A DNA stretch of 64,000 nucleotides from Saccharopolyspora rhizosphaerae (GCF_003931915.1 NZ_RSAA01000035.1:372001-436000), one strand, 5' to 3'. Shown: positions 37,634 to 46,065, numbered from the stretch's first letter. The notes: generated by a model from the letters alone, not told the origin. Translations and numbers: made by a program.

Positions 37634-38434
37634 TCAGCGCGAGATCCAGCCGAAGGCTTCGGTACTGGCGCCGCTGGGTTTGTACTCGAGTCCGATGTGG
37701 CCGGTGTAGCCGACCTCGTCGAGCTTGGCGAAGTAGTGCACGAAGTCGATCCTGCCGGTTCCGGGTTCCCCACGTCCCGGGGAGTCCGCGATCTGCACGT
37801 GGCCGATCGACTCCGGGCGTTCGTCGAGCACCACGTCCGGATCGTCTTCGTTGGTGACCAGGTGGTAGAGGTCGAGCAGCAGGCGGACGTTGTCCGCCCC
37901 GTCGGCTTCGCGCACCCGGTCGACGACGGCGAGCCCGTCGGCGGCGGTGCGGAGCGGGTAGTCCGGGATCCCGCTGACCGGCTCGACGAGCACGGTACCG
38001 CCGATCCGGGCGACGTCGCGGGCGGCGCGCACCAGGCTCGCGAGGGCGGCCTCGTCCTGCGCGCGCGGGTCCACGCCGTCGATGCGGTTGCCGTAGAGCG
38101 CGTTGAACGCGCGGCACCCCAACCGCTCGCCGATCTCGCAGAGCACGTCGATGTTGGCCGCGAACTGCCCGGCGCGGTCGGGATCGGACAGCACGCCGCG
38201 CTCACCGGCCACGAGGTCACCGCCGTAGAAGTTCAGCCCCACCAGCGAGACGCCGGCGTCGTCGATGGCGCGGATGAAGGCCTCCACGTCGGCCTCGGCG
38301 GGAACGGCGGAGTCGAAGGGCCACCAGAACTCCACCCGGTCGAACCCCGCGGCCTTGGCGGCGGCGGGACGTTCCAGCAGATCGAGCTCGGTGAACAGGA
38401 TCGAGAGGTTGACGTCGAACCGGTCCGTGATCAT
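37634..38434 (-). CDS. hyi: Hydroxypyruvate isomerase
   Basis: 266 aa TIM-barrel sugar isomerase of the Hyi family, from the ATG at 38434. Motifs: RFDVNLSILFTELDLLERPA, GFDRVEFWWPF, LLDLYHLVTNEDD and HVQIADSPGRGEPGTGRID. It interconverts hydroxypyruvate and tartronate semialdehyde. With glxK it forms the lower half of the glyoxylate/glycerate pathway. I see no glyoxylate carboligase or tartronate semialdehyde reductase in the window, so these must lie elsewhere or be absent. Confidence 0.94.
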   Translation of the reverse strand: MITDRFDVNLSILFTELDLLERPAAAKAAGFDRVEFWWPFDSAVPAEADVEAFIRAIDDAGVSLVGLNFYGGDLVAGERGVLSDPDRAGQFAANIDVLCEIGERLGCRAFNALYGNRIDGVDPRAQDEAALASLVRAARDVARIGGTVLVEPVSGIPDYPLRTAADGLAVVDRVREADGADNVRLLLDLYHLVTNEDDPDVVLDERPESIGHVQIADSPGRGEPGTGRIDFVHYFAKLDEVGYTGHIGLEYKPSGASTEAFGWISR

Positions 38435-38497
38435 CGGCTTCCCGTCTGGGTCGTGGTTGCGATCGGACGCTACCGTCTCGGGCAGGGAGGTCGGTCC

Positions 38498-38746
38498 ATG
38501 ATGCTGCGCGCAGAGTTCACCACGGAACCGTTCGAGGGCGAAGGGGAGCCGCCGGCGCACGCCGCGGCGGCCCGCGACTGCCTGCTGGCCGCGGGCCTGG
38601 ACCCGGACTTCGGGCCGCTGGGCACGGCGATCAGCGCCGACCGGGAGCGGCTGCTGCCCGCGCTGGCGCAAGTGCTGGACAAGGCGCTGGAGGCGGGGGC
38701 CAGCCGGATCACCCTGCAGGTCACGGCCGAGGACGACCGGAGCTAG
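38498..38746 (+). CDS. MTH1187/YkoF-like (DUF77) thiamine-binding family protein
   Basis: 82 aa. The ATG at 38498 follows GGGAGG by seven bases. The fold is a small ferredoxin-like domain with MLRAEFTTEPFEGEG, FGPLGTAISADRE and the closing SRITLQVTAED, matching the family that binds thiamine or related molecules. It is divergent from hyi and stops 10 bp before the HTH regulator gene on the same strand. The role is uncertain. Confidence 0.75.
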   Translation: MMLRAEFTTEPFEGEGEPPAHAAAARDCLLAAGLDPDFGPLGTAISADRERLLPALAQVLDKALEAGASRITLQVTAEDDRS

Positions 38747-38756
38747 GCTGGTCGCG

Positions 38757-39119
38757 ATGCACCCGCTGGCCAACGCGATCGCCCCGCTCCTGGAACACGT
38801 CGGTGGTACCGCCGTGCCCGTTGACCAGCGCAAACCCGGTGACATCGTGCTCTACTGGGAGGGTGCCCCGGCCATCGCCGTGCGCGTGCCGGGTGAAGAG
38901 CTCACCAGCGCGCTGGACCGGATGATCCGCGCGGTCGAGACCGAGCTGGGTGCCAGGCTGCCCGACCTCCCCCGCGCCGAGAAGCAGAAGGCGGTCCGGC
39001 TGCTGGAGGAGCGCGGGGCGTTCACCATGCGCAAGTCCGTCGAGTCGGTCGCGAAGGCCCTCGGCGTCAGCCGCTTCACGGTCTACAACTACCTCAACCG
39101 CGAGCAGGCGGACCGCTGA
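38757..39119 (+). CDS. YheO/DauR-like HTH regulator, probable urate operon controller
   Basis: 120 aa. The C-terminal helix-turn-helix is of the HTH_22 type (LLEERGAFTMRKSVESVAKA, then GVSRFTVYNYLNRE) found in YheO/DauR regulators. The N-terminal half is a short PAS-like domain (PVDQRKPGDIVLYWEG). It lies 156 bp upstream of uraD on the same strand, with a promoter-dyad between, so control of urate degradation is the natural inference. It is shorter than full YheO proteins (about 220 aa). Confidence 0.8.
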   Translation: MHPLANAIAPLLEHVGGTAVPVDQRKPGDIVLYWEGAPAIAVRVPGEELTSALDRMIRAVETELGARLPDLPRAEKQKAVRLLEERGAFTMRKSVESVAKALGVSRFTVYNYLNREQADR

Positions 39120-39151
39120 TCTCACCTCCCCCCTCCGCTCACCTGGGTTTT

Positions 39152-39191
39152 TCAACAAACTGTTGACACCCCGTCGGGGCGGTCGTAGCTT
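39152..39191 (+). promoter_or_regulatory. Promoter and operator of the urate operon
   Basis: TCAACA-N3-TGTTGA (39152-39166) overlaps a consensus -35 box TTGACA (39163-39168). Seventeen bases later comes TAGCTT (39186-39191) as -10. This is 85 bp upstream of uraD. A repressor on the dyad would block sigma-A directly; the HTH gene just upstream is the best candidate. Confidence 0.6.
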
Positions 39192-39275
39192 CGTGCGCAC
39201 CAAACCGGCTCTGCGGTCACCGAGGTCCCCCGGGACGATCGAGCCGGCATGTGAACCACTTCAGCGGAGAAGCGC

Positions 39276-39776
39276 ATGGCTACGACCACCGGTGTGCAAC
39301 GGCTCAACGACATGCCCAGGGCCGAACTCATCGACACCCTGCTGAGCTGCCTGGACATCACCCGCTGGGCAGCCGACATCGCCGACGCGCGCCCCTTCGC
39401 CGACGCCGACGCCGTGCAGGAGGCCGCTGCCGCGGCCGCTCCCGACCTCACCGACGCCGAGCTCGCCCAGGCCCTCGCCGCCCACCCCCGCATCGGCGAA
39501 CGACCCGCGAACACCGGGCGCAGCGCCGAGTTCTCCCGCCGCGAGCAGGCCGGGGTGAGCGAGGGGCTCGCCGAGGAGCTGCGGGTGGCCAACCTGGAGT
39601 ACGAACGCCGCTTCGGGCACGTCTACCTGGTGTGCGCCAGCGGCCGCAGCGGCGAAGAACTCCTGGAGGTCCTGCGTTCCCGGCTCGACAACGACCCCGA
39701 CGACGAGCTGCGCGTCGTCGAATCCGAACTCCGCAAGATCGCTGCGCTGCGGCTGACAGGAGTGATCGAAGCATGA
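39276..39776 (+). CDS. uraD: OHCU decarboxylase
   Basis: 166 aa. It catalyses the third step of urate breakdown, converting 2-oxo-4-hydroxy-4-carboxy-5-ureidoimidazoline to S-allantoin. The catalytic His is in AAHPRIGERP and the conserved Glu lies in FSRREQAG. Family length is normal. The ATG at 39276 follows GGAGAA. It is first in the operon and overlaps uraH by 4 bp. Confidence 0.95.
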   Translation: MATTTGVQRLNDMPRAELIDTLLSCLDITRWAADIADARPFADADAVQEAAAAAAPDLTDAELAQALAAHPRIGERPANTGRSAEFSRREQAGVSEGLAEELRVANLEYERRFGHVYLVCASGRSGEELLEVLRSRLDNDPDDELRVVESELRKIAALRLTGVIEA

Positions 39777-40117
39777 GCGCTGTGACCACCCACGTCCTCG
39801 ACGCCGCCCAGGGCGCCCCGGCGGCCGGCGTCGCCGTCCGGCTCGAAACCGCCGACGGGACACCGCTGGCCGACGGGACCCCGGCGGCAACCGGCCGGAC
39901 CGACGACGACGGCCGCTGCCGCGACCTCGGACCGGACCGCCTCGACGCGGGCGACTACCGGCTGACCTTCGACACCGGCGAGTACTTCGACCAGCAGGGC
40001 ACCCCGACGTTCTACCCGCAGGTGTCGATCACCTTCCGCATCGCCGATCCCGGCCAGCACCACCACGTTCCACTGCTGCTGAGCCCGTTCGCCTACTCCA
40101 CCTACCGAGGGAGCTGA
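39773..40117 (+). CDS. uraH: 5-Hydroxyisourate hydrolase
   Basis: 114 aa transthyretin-like enzyme. N-terminal motif TTHVLDAAQGAPAAGV holds the active-site His, and the protein ends with the family-specific YRGS tetrapeptide. It hydrolyses the product of uricase. The start overlaps the uraD stop (ATGA), and the uricase ATG follows after 3 bp. Confidence 0.97.
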   Translation: MSAVTTHVLDAAQGAPAAGVAVRLETADGTPLADGTPAATGRTDDDGRCRDLGPDRLDAGDYRLTFDTGEYFDQQGTPTFYPQVSITFRIADPGQHHHVPLLLSPFAYSTYRGS

Positions 40118-40120
40118 ATC

Positions 40121-41011
40121 ATGGGCATCTCCATGGGCCCGAACCAGTACGGCAAGGCCGAGGTCCGCATCGTCACCGTGGACCGCTCGACACCACGGCA
40201 CTCCATCAAGGACCTCAACGTCAGCAGCGCGCTGCGCGGCGACCTCGACGCGGCCCACCTCAGCGGCGACAACAGCAAGGTGCTGCCGACCGACACGCAG
40301 AAGAACACCGTCTACGCCTTCGCCAAGCAGCAGCCGATCGGCGAGATCGAGGACTTCGCGCTCCGGCTGGGCAGGCACTTCGTCTCCAGCGCCGAGGGCA
40401 TCTCCGGCGCCCGCATCCTCGTCGAGGAGTACGGCTGGCAGCGGATCCCGGTCGAGGGCGCCGGCCACGGCCACTCGTTCTCCCGCACCGGCGACGAGAA
40501 GCGCACCACCGCCGTCACCATCGACGGCGACCAGGCGCACGTGGTGTCGGGTCTCGAAGACCTGGTCGTGCTCAAGTCGACCGGCTCGGAGTTCTGGGGG
40601 TACCCGAAGGACCAGTACACGACCCTGGCCGAGACCACCGACCGGATCCTCGCCACCGCGGTCACCGCCCGCTGGCGCTACCTGCACACCGACGTGGACT
40701 GGGCCAAGAGCTTCGAATCCGTCCGCGCCGCGATGCTCGAAGCCTTCGCCACCACGCACAGCTACGCGCTGCAGCAGACCCTCTACGAGATGGGCAAGGC
40801 CGCGCTCGAGAAGCACCCGGAGCTCGCCGAAGTCCGGCTCTCGCTGCCGAACAAGCACCACTTCCTCGTCGACCTCTCCCCCTTCGGCCTGGAGAACGAC
40901 AACGAGGTCTTCTACGCCGCCGACCGCCCCTACGGCCTCATCGAAGGCGTGGTGCGCCGCGACGACGTCGAAGAAGCACCGATGGCCTGGTACTCCACCC
41001 CGGAGTTCTGA
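40121..41011 (+). CDS. Urate oxidase (uricase)
   Basis: 296 aa. It oxidises urate with O2 to 5-hydroxyisourate and H2O2 without cofactor. The tunnel-fold motifs are intact: YGKAEVRIVTVDRS, the catalytic Lys/Thr region VLPTDTQKNTVYAFA, and LPNKHHFLVDLSPFGLEN. It is last in the uraD-uraH-uricase set, so the complete urate-to-allantoin route is encoded. No catalase or allantoinase gene is adjacent. Confidence 0.98.
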   Translation: MGISMGPNQYGKAEVRIVTVDRSTPRHSIKDLNVSSALRGDLDAAHLSGDNSKVLPTDTQKNTVYAFAKQQPIGEIEDFALRLGRHFVSSAEGISGARILVEEYGWQRIPVEGAGHGHSFSRTGDEKRTTAVTIDGDQAHVVSGLEDLVVLKSTGSEFWGYPKDQYTTLAETTDRILATAVTARWRYLHTDVDWAKSFESVRAAMLEAFATTHSYALQQTLYEMGKAALEKHPELAEVRLSLPNKHHFLVDLSPFGLENDNEVFYAADRPYGLIEGVVRRDDVEEAPMAWYSTPEF

Positions 41012-41079
41012 TGTTCGTGTTGTGCTGCTCGCTCTGCTCAGCGGTGCGGGCAGCAGGACCTGGGCGGCTTCGCGGACTT

Positions 41080-41308
41080 CGTCCGCCGCTCCTCGAGCAG
41101 GCGAACACGCGGCGTCGCGGCGTACTCGCCACCAAGCCGCTCAGAACCTGCGGCGGTGCCGGCTGAGTCCCACACCTGCGGAAGCGGCTGCCCCCGCGGG
41201 CCGCCTCGAACCTGCAGCGGGGCCGGTTGAACCTCATACCTGAAGACGCGGCTGGTGCCCCTCACCGCTCGGACCTTGCGGCGGTGCCGGTTGCGTTCCG
41301 CACCTGAC
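41080..41308 (-). repeat. Dispersed intergenic repeat, tandem array of three degenerate units
   Basis: In the 494-bp gap between uricase and the permease. Read on the minus strand, the best unit (41080-41176) matches the copy at 45406 in inverted orientation. Two shorter units (about 41177-41241 and 41242-41308) repeat the CAGGT...CCGGC...CGCCGCAGGTT core. I see no gene here. Confidence 0.65.
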
Positions 41309-41505
41309 AGCGGTTCCGCCGCCACCTCACCTGCTGACGACATCTCCCGCACTGCTCGAACCCCCGCGCAGTGCTCCTCCGTCCACTGCGTCCAGAAGAC
41401 CACTGTGGACTTTCACCTCGTTGAAACATGACGACAACTCAGGAAGAACGACTCGTGCCGATAGTGATCTAACACCTTGACCCAGCGGTTTGGGGAGCTG
41501 AAGAC

Positions 41506-42843
41506 ATGGCCAGAACCGACACACCCAGCACCGTGCACCCGGTCGACGAAGTCCTGCCGCCCACCCGGCTGGTCGCCTTCGGCGTCCAGCACGTCGCCGC
41601 GATGTACGCGGGTGTGGTGGCACCCCCGCTGATCGTCGGCGAGGCCATCGGCCTCGCACCGCTGCAGATGACGTTGCTCATCGGCGCGAGCCTGTTCACC
41701 GCCGGCATCGCCACCGCGCTGCAAGCCCTGGGCGTGTGGAAGATCGGCGCCCGCATGCCGTTCGTCAACGGCGTGACGTTCGGATCCGTCGCGCCGATCC
41801 TCGCGATCGTCGCCCAGCAGAGCGGGTCGCAGAACCCGCTGTCGGTCGTCTACGGATCGGTGCTGATCGCCGGGGTGCTGGCGTTCCTGGCCGCGCCGTA
41901 CTTCTCGCGCCTGGTGCGCTTCTTCCCGCCGGTGGTCAACGGCACGGTGATCACCCTGATCGGGCTCTCCCTGATGCCGGTGGCGATCAAGTGGATCGCC
42001 GGGCAGGACAGCGACGCCCCCGACTACGCGGCACCGCAGAAGGTGCTGCTCGGCGCGATCACCTTCGTGCTGGTGCTGCTGTTCAACCGCTTCCTCACCG
42101 GCTTCCTGAACCGGATCGCGCTGCTCATCGGCCTGCTCGTGGGCACGCTGATCGCCTGGCCGATGGGGCTGATCGACACCAGCACCTTCGAATCGGCGCC
42201 GCTGTTCAACCTCCCCCTCCCCTTCCAGCTCGGGGCGCCGGCGTTCAGCCTCACCGCCACGCTCTCCATCTGCATCGTGATGCTCGTGGCGATGATGGAG
42301 AGCACCGCCGACATGATCGCGCTCGGCGAGATCGTGGACCGGCCCGCCGACGAGAAGACCATCGCCGCCGGTCTCCGCGCCGACGGCGCGGGCAGCGCCC
42401 TGTCGGCCGTCTTCGGCGGCTTCACCTGCAGCGCTTTCGCCCAGAACATCGGCCTGGTCGCGCTGACCGGCGTGCGCAGCCGGTTCGTGGTCGCCACCGG
42501 CGGCGGAGTGCTGGTGCTGCTGGGCCTGTTCCCGGTGGCGGGCGCGGTCGTCTCGCTCGTCCCGCAGCCGGTGCTCGGCGGCGCCGCGCTGGTGCTGTTC
42601 GGGTCGGTGGCCACCAGCGGCATCCGCACGCTGGGCACGGCGGGCCTCGGCGACCCGCAGCACGCGCTCATCGTGGCCGGAGCGCTCGGTCTCGGGCTGA
42701 TCCCGGTCGTGGCCCCGTCGTTCTACGACAACTTCCCCGAAGCGCTGCAGACCGTCCTCGACTCCGGCATCAGCACCGGGTGCATCGCGGCCCTGCTGCT
42801 GAACCTGCTGTTCTCGAAGCGGCCCGCACCGCAACCGTCGTGA
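41506..42843 (+). CDS. NCS2-family xanthine/uric acid permease
   Basis: 445 aa with about 12-14 membrane segments. The family signature appears as AQNIGLVALTGVRSR, preceded by the conserved GGFTCSAF, and the first helices carry FGVQHVAAMYAGVVAPPLIVG. Relatives are proton-coupled importers of xanthine, urate or uracil. Its position just after the uricase operon makes urate or xanthine the likely substrate. It may have its own promoter because a repeat array lies between. Confidence 0.92.
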   Translation: MARTDTPSTVHPVDEVLPPTRLVAFGVQHVAAMYAGVVAPPLIVGEAIGLAPLQMTLLIGASLFTAGIATALQALGVWKIGARMPFVNGVTFGSVAPILAIVAQQSGSQNPLSVVYGSVLIAGVLAFLAAPYFSRLVRFFPPVVNGTVITLIGLSLMPVAIKWIAGQDSDAPDYAAPQKVLLGAITFVLVLLFNRFLTGFLNRIALLIGLLVGTLIAWPMGLIDTSTFESAPLFNLPLPFQLGAPAFSLTATLSICIVMLVAMMESTADMIALGEIVDRPADEKTIAAGLRADGAGSALSAVFGGFTCSAFAQNIGLVALTGVRSRFVVATGGGVLVLLGLFPVAGAVVSLVPQPVLGGAALVLFGSVATSGIRTLGTAGLGDPQHALIVAGALGLGLIPVVAPSFYDNFPEALQTVLDSGISTGCIAALLLNLLFSKRPAPQPS

Positions 42844-43009
42844 TCCTCGCACTCCCCTCGAACTGACCGAAGTGGAACGACCGACTTCCGCATTGCTCCA
42901 GCAGACGGAACCCACCTCGGTGATCGGACCCAATCACCGTTGCGCGGGAAACCAAGTCCGCCCGGGCTCGTTGATCCACCAAACGCCGCTCCAACCCATG
43001 GGAGTCGCA

Positions 43010-44065
43010 ATGCGGATGCGGACTCTGATCACCACGAGCCTGGTCGGCTTGTCGCTGGTGGCAACACAAGCGAGCGCCGGCGCCGCCGCCGGCGACCCGC
43101 TCACCGAGAAGCAGTGGGGCCTGCAGCAGTTGCACGCCCCCGAAGCCTGGGCCAGCAGCACCGGTTCCGGGCAGACCATCGCCGTGGTAGACACCGGCGT
43201 CGACCTCGGGCATCCCGAGTTCAGCGGGAAGCTCGTCCCGGGCGCCACCTTCACCTGCGGCGGCGCTCCGGCGCCGTGCGGGAACGGTGACTGGACCGGC
43301 GCCGACGGCGTCGGGCAGCAACCCGACGTGCACGGCACGCACGTCGCCGGCATCGCGGCCGCGGCCGCGGGCAACGGCGTTGGTGGCGCCGGCGTCGCGC
43401 CGGACGCCAACATCATGCCGATCAAGGCTCTGGAGAACGGCTCCGGCACGTTCGAGGAGATCGGGGCGGGCGTGCGCTACGCCGCTGATCACGGCGCGAA
43501 CGTGATCAACCTGAGCCTGGGCGCACAGCCCGGGATCCAGGTCCTGACCCTGCTGGGCGTGCAGTCGGCGACCAAGGACGCCATCGCCTACGCCCGGGAG
43601 AAGGGGGTGGTCGTGGTGGCCTCGGCGGGCAACGAGACCGCGCCGCTGTGCGACACCCCGTCCTGGGAGCAGGGCGCGCTGTGCGTGGCCGCCACCGACG
43701 CCGACGAGATGCACTCGGTGTACTCCAATCTCGGCGTCAAGCTCAACCTGCGTGCCGTGTCGGCACCGGGCGGTTCATCGCTGCGCGACTGCGACGGCGA
43801 CGTGTGGTCCAGCGTCCCGCGCGGAATGGGCAAGCCGGAGTGCGGACAAGCCGACTACGACGCCCTCGCGGGGACGTCGATGGCCGCCCCGCAGGTCGCC
43901 GGGGTCGCCGCGCTGCTCGGTGCGCAGGGGCGTGATGCCGCGGGCATCGAGGACGCGCTGATCTCCACGGCCCGGACCCCGCTCCTCGGTCTGCGCGGGG
44001 TCTACACCCCGCTGTACGGCCACGGGATCGTCGACGCCGCTGCTGCGGTGGCGTCCCAGGGCTGA
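43010..44065 (+). CDS. Secreted subtilisin-family (S8) serine protease
   Basis: 351 aa from ATG 43010 with GGGAG upstream. The signal peptide covers about residues 1-25 (TLITTSLVGLSLVATQASAG). The catalytic triad is complete: Asp in IAVVDTGVDLGHPEF, His in DVHGTHVAGIAA, Ser in LAGTSMAAPQVAG. There is no recognisable I9 propeptide, so the enzyme may mature without one. Six cysteines suggest disulfides. It is monocistronic, with a strong terminator 10 bp after the stop. Confidence 0.93.
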   Translation: MRMRTLITTSLVGLSLVATQASAGAAAGDPLTEKQWGLQQLHAPEAWASSTGSGQTIAVVDTGVDLGHPEFSGKLVPGATFTCGGAPAPCGNGDWTGADGVGQQPDVHGTHVAGIAAAAAGNGVGGAGVAPDANIMPIKALENGSGTFEEIGAGVRYAADHGANVINLSLGAQPGIQVLTLLGVQSATKDAIAYAREKGVVVVASAGNETAPLCDTPSWEQGALCVAATDADEMHSVYSNLGVKLNLRAVSAPGGSSLRDCDGDVWSSVPRGMGKPECGQADYDALAGTSMAAPQVAGVAALLGAQGRDAAGIEDALISTARTPLLGLRGVYTPLYGHGIVDAAAAVASQG

Positions 44066-44075
44066 TCTCCCCGTC

Positions 44076-44119
44076 GAACCGCGGCTGGTAGTAGCTCCCG
44101 CTATTACCAGCCGCGGTTC
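44076..44119 (+). terminator. Terminator of the subtilase gene
   Basis: 15-bp perfect stem (44076-44090, 44105-44119) extended inward by four more pairs (one G-U), loop CTCCCG. It isolates the protease gene from the small-protein/kinase pair downstream. Confidence 0.9.
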
Positions 44120-44245
44120 TTCATCCACTGCGCCCAGTGCTTTTTCATCGACAAAACGGTCGCATCTGCCACTCGATCTACGGAACAATGGTCCGTTGGG
44201 TTGCCTCGAGCAGCCCGAATGATCATGAAACTTCGGGAGTGTGCA

Positions 44246-44440
44246 GTGGACCTTTCCAAGCTGTTCCAGATGGTCTCCCCGGCGAAGCAGCACCATTCGC
44301 GCGGTAGCAGCGACCACCGCCGCCGCAGGCACGACAGCTCCGACCACCACCGCCGCCGCCGCGACAGCAGCAGCGACCACCGCCGCTACCGCCGCGACAG
44401 CAGCGACGACCACCGCCGCCGCCACCGCAGCCACAGCTGA
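44246..44440 (+). CDS. Small SR-like Arg/Ser/Asp/His-repeat protein
   Basis: 64 aa. The GTG at 44246 has GGGAG seven bases upstream. A short ordinary head (DLSKLFQMVSPAKQ) is followed by about 45 residues made only of Arg, Ser, Asp, His and one Gly and Tyr, in units like RRRRDSSSDHRRYRRDSSDD. Almost every codon ends in C or G, supporting translation in this frame rather than the Thr/Ala-rich alternative. It ends 7 bp before the kinase gene. I do not recognise a family; the RS-type repeats resemble eukaryotic SR domains and offer many basophilic kinase sites (RRDSS), so it may be the kinase's substrate. Confidence 0.65.
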   Translation: MDLSKLFQMVSPAKQHHSRGSSDHRRRRHDSSDHHRRRRDSSSDHRRYRRDSSDDHRRRHRSHS

Positions 44441-44447
44441 TCCCGCG

Positions 44448-45362
44448 GTGTTGATCGATTCGTTGACCTCGTCCTACTACTACGGCGAGCCGGAGCAGAG
44501 CTGGGGAACACCCGGGGCGCCGCTGGCGCCCGGTGACACCCTCGCCTCCGGGTACCGGGTCGTCGACCACCTCAGGCGGGGCAGTCGGCTCGACGTCTAC
44601 GACGTGTGGAGCGAACAGCGCTCCTGCCGCTGCATCGCCAAGACGATCCGGCCCGAACGCGCCACCGACGAGCGCGCGATCGGCTGGCTGCGCAACGAGG
44701 GCGTGCTGCTCACCCAGCTCACCCACCCGCACCTGGTGCGCGGGTACGAGATCGTGCGCAGCGTCGAGCCCGAGCGTCCGGTGGTGATCACCGAGACGCT
44801 CCCCGGCCACACCCTCGGCTACCTGATCGGTGACCTGGGCAAGCTGCGGCCGGTCGACGCCGCGGTGCTCGGCATCCAACTCTGCTCCGTGCTGGGTTAC
44901 CTGCACGGGCACGGGTGGGTGCACCTGGACGTGAAACCGTCCAACGTGGTCGAGATCGGCGGTCGTGCGGTACTGCTGGACCTGAGCCTGGTGTGCCGGA
45001 TCGGCGAGAAGAGCTCGGCGGGCACCTTCGACTACCTCTCCCCGGAGCAGGCCCGCGGCGAACGCATGTCACCCGCGGCCGACGTCTGGGGACTGGGCGT
45101 GACGCTCTACGAGGCCCTGTCGGGCACCACCCCGTGGGCTTCGGCCTCGCACCGCGAGCGCACCACCGGCGGCGGACGCCACTACCCGCAGCGCGACGAG
45201 CCGGCCGCACCGCTGCGCACCCACCGGCGGCTCCCCGCGGCCCTCTCGCGCACCGTCGACGCCTGCCTGGCCCCGGACCCCAAGGCGCGCCCGACCATCG
45301 CGGAGGTCTCCGCCAAGCTCGTCGAATGGTCCGGCATGGACCCCCAGTCAGCAGGGACGTGA
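44448..45362 (+). CDS. Atypical non-RD Ser/Thr protein kinase
   Basis: 304 aa from GTG 44448; the stop of the SR-like gene is 7 bp upstream, so translation is likely coupled. It is cytosolic, with no membrane helix. The kinase domain spans about 35-290. The Gly loop is weak (RRGSRLDVYDV), Lys65 lies in CIAK, Glu84 in LRNEG, HRD is HLDVKPSN (Asp161, Asn166), and DFG is DLS (Asp178). APE is SPEQ. All residues needed for catalysis remain, but HRD-Arg and DFG Phe/Gly are changed, so it should not need activation-loop phosphorylation. The N terminus has a YYYGEPEQ tract. Confidence 0.85.
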   Translation: MLIDSLTSSYYYGEPEQSWGTPGAPLAPGDTLASGYRVVDHLRRGSRLDVYDVWSEQRSCRCIAKTIRPERATDERAIGWLRNEGVLLTQLTHPHLVRGYEIVRSVEPERPVVITETLPGHTLGYLIGDLGKLRPVDAAVLGIQLCSVLGYLHGHGWVHLDVKPSNVVEIGGRAVLLDLSLVCRIGEKSSAGTFDYLSPEQARGERMSPAADVWGLGVTLYEALSGTTPWASASHRERTTGGGRHYPQRDEPAAPLRTHRRLPAALSRTVDACLAPDPKARPTIAEVSAKLVEWSGMDPQSAGT

Positions 45363-45405
45363 GCCTGTTCAGCGCTCACCCTGCTCAGCCGCGCCGTTGT
45401 CCCCC

Positions 45406-45503
45406 GGTGTGGGGCTCAGCCGGCAGCGCCGCAGGTTCCGAGCGGCTTCGTGGCGAGCACGCCGCGAAGCCGCGAACAAGCGCCCATCAGGAGTGGCGCA
45501 CGG
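45406..45503 (+). repeat. Dispersed intergenic repeat, reference copy
   Basis: About 98 bp starting GGTGTGGGGCTCAGCCGGCA, passing GCCGCAGGTTCCGAGC, and ending AGGAGTGGCGCACGG. The centre is a hairpin: GCGGCTTCG (45442-45450) and CGAAGCCGC (45465-45473) are perfect arms. Related copies lie at 10325, 16029, 41080-41308 (inverted), 50848 and 60808. All are intergenic. Confidence 0.7.
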
Positions 45504-45509
45504 AGCCGG

Positions 45510-45869
45510 TCAGGTTCGACCGCACCGCCACGCTGACCGGGTCCTGGAAGAGGGTGAACGGCGGCGGAAGGCGATCGCGCAGGCCACGATGGCCGTCGCC
45601 AGGGCGAGCTGGCCGCCCCAGACGATGCGGTTCACGCTGACGGCGGGGTGCCAGGTGACGGTGCCGTCGCCCTTGACGGAGAACGCGCCGATGACCCGCG
45701 CCTGCACTCCGCCACCGCCACCGTTCTCGCCGTTCTGGCCGCTCCAGCCGCCACCGAACTGCACCTCGCCGACCGGGACGAGCGTGGTGTCGCCTTCCCG
45801 CACCGCCTCACCGAAGATCTCGTAGTCCCCGAGCCTGTCCTTGAGCTTGTCGAGCGCGTCCTGCTCCAT
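45510..45869 (-). CDS. GerW/YtfJ-like protein with C-terminal membrane helix
   Basis: 119 aa. It matches the YtfJ/GerW family: an LGDYEIFGEAVREGDTTLVP opening, a glycine-rich loop (GGGWSGQNGENGGGGG), ARVIGAFSVKGDGTVTWHPA and VSVNRIVW, then one membrane helix (GGQLALATAIVACAIAF). Bacillus GerW acts in spore germination, but homologues are common in non-endospore actinomycetes with unknown function. The gene ends within a few bp of the repeat at 45406. Start at the second Met (45869). Confidence 0.78.
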   Translation of the reverse strand: MEQDALDKLKDRLGDYEIFGEAVREGDTTLVPVGEVQFGGGWSGQNGENGGGGGVQARVIGAFSVKGDGTVTWHPAVSVNRIVWGGQLALATAIVACAIAFRRRSPSSRTRSAWRCGRT

Positions 45870-46065
45870 CATCGGTCCCTTCGCGTGACGTCCGCCGACA
45901 GTCTCCTACGACCCCGGCACCGCACGCTCGACAACGCCCCGATCCCGCCCACAGCACGAAACACCCTCGGATCCCGAGGCCCGGGCTCGGTTCCCACCCC
46001 CCCGAAGACGGGTGGGGGGAGTTCCCACCGGAACTTCCCCCACCACAGCGCCACGGTCCCTCGGC

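Noticed and set aside
44241-44447. Thr/Ala-rich N-terminal extension of the kinase
   Set aside because: The frame is open, but it lacks its own ribosome-binding site and overlaps the SR-like frame, which has one and shows better codon bias.
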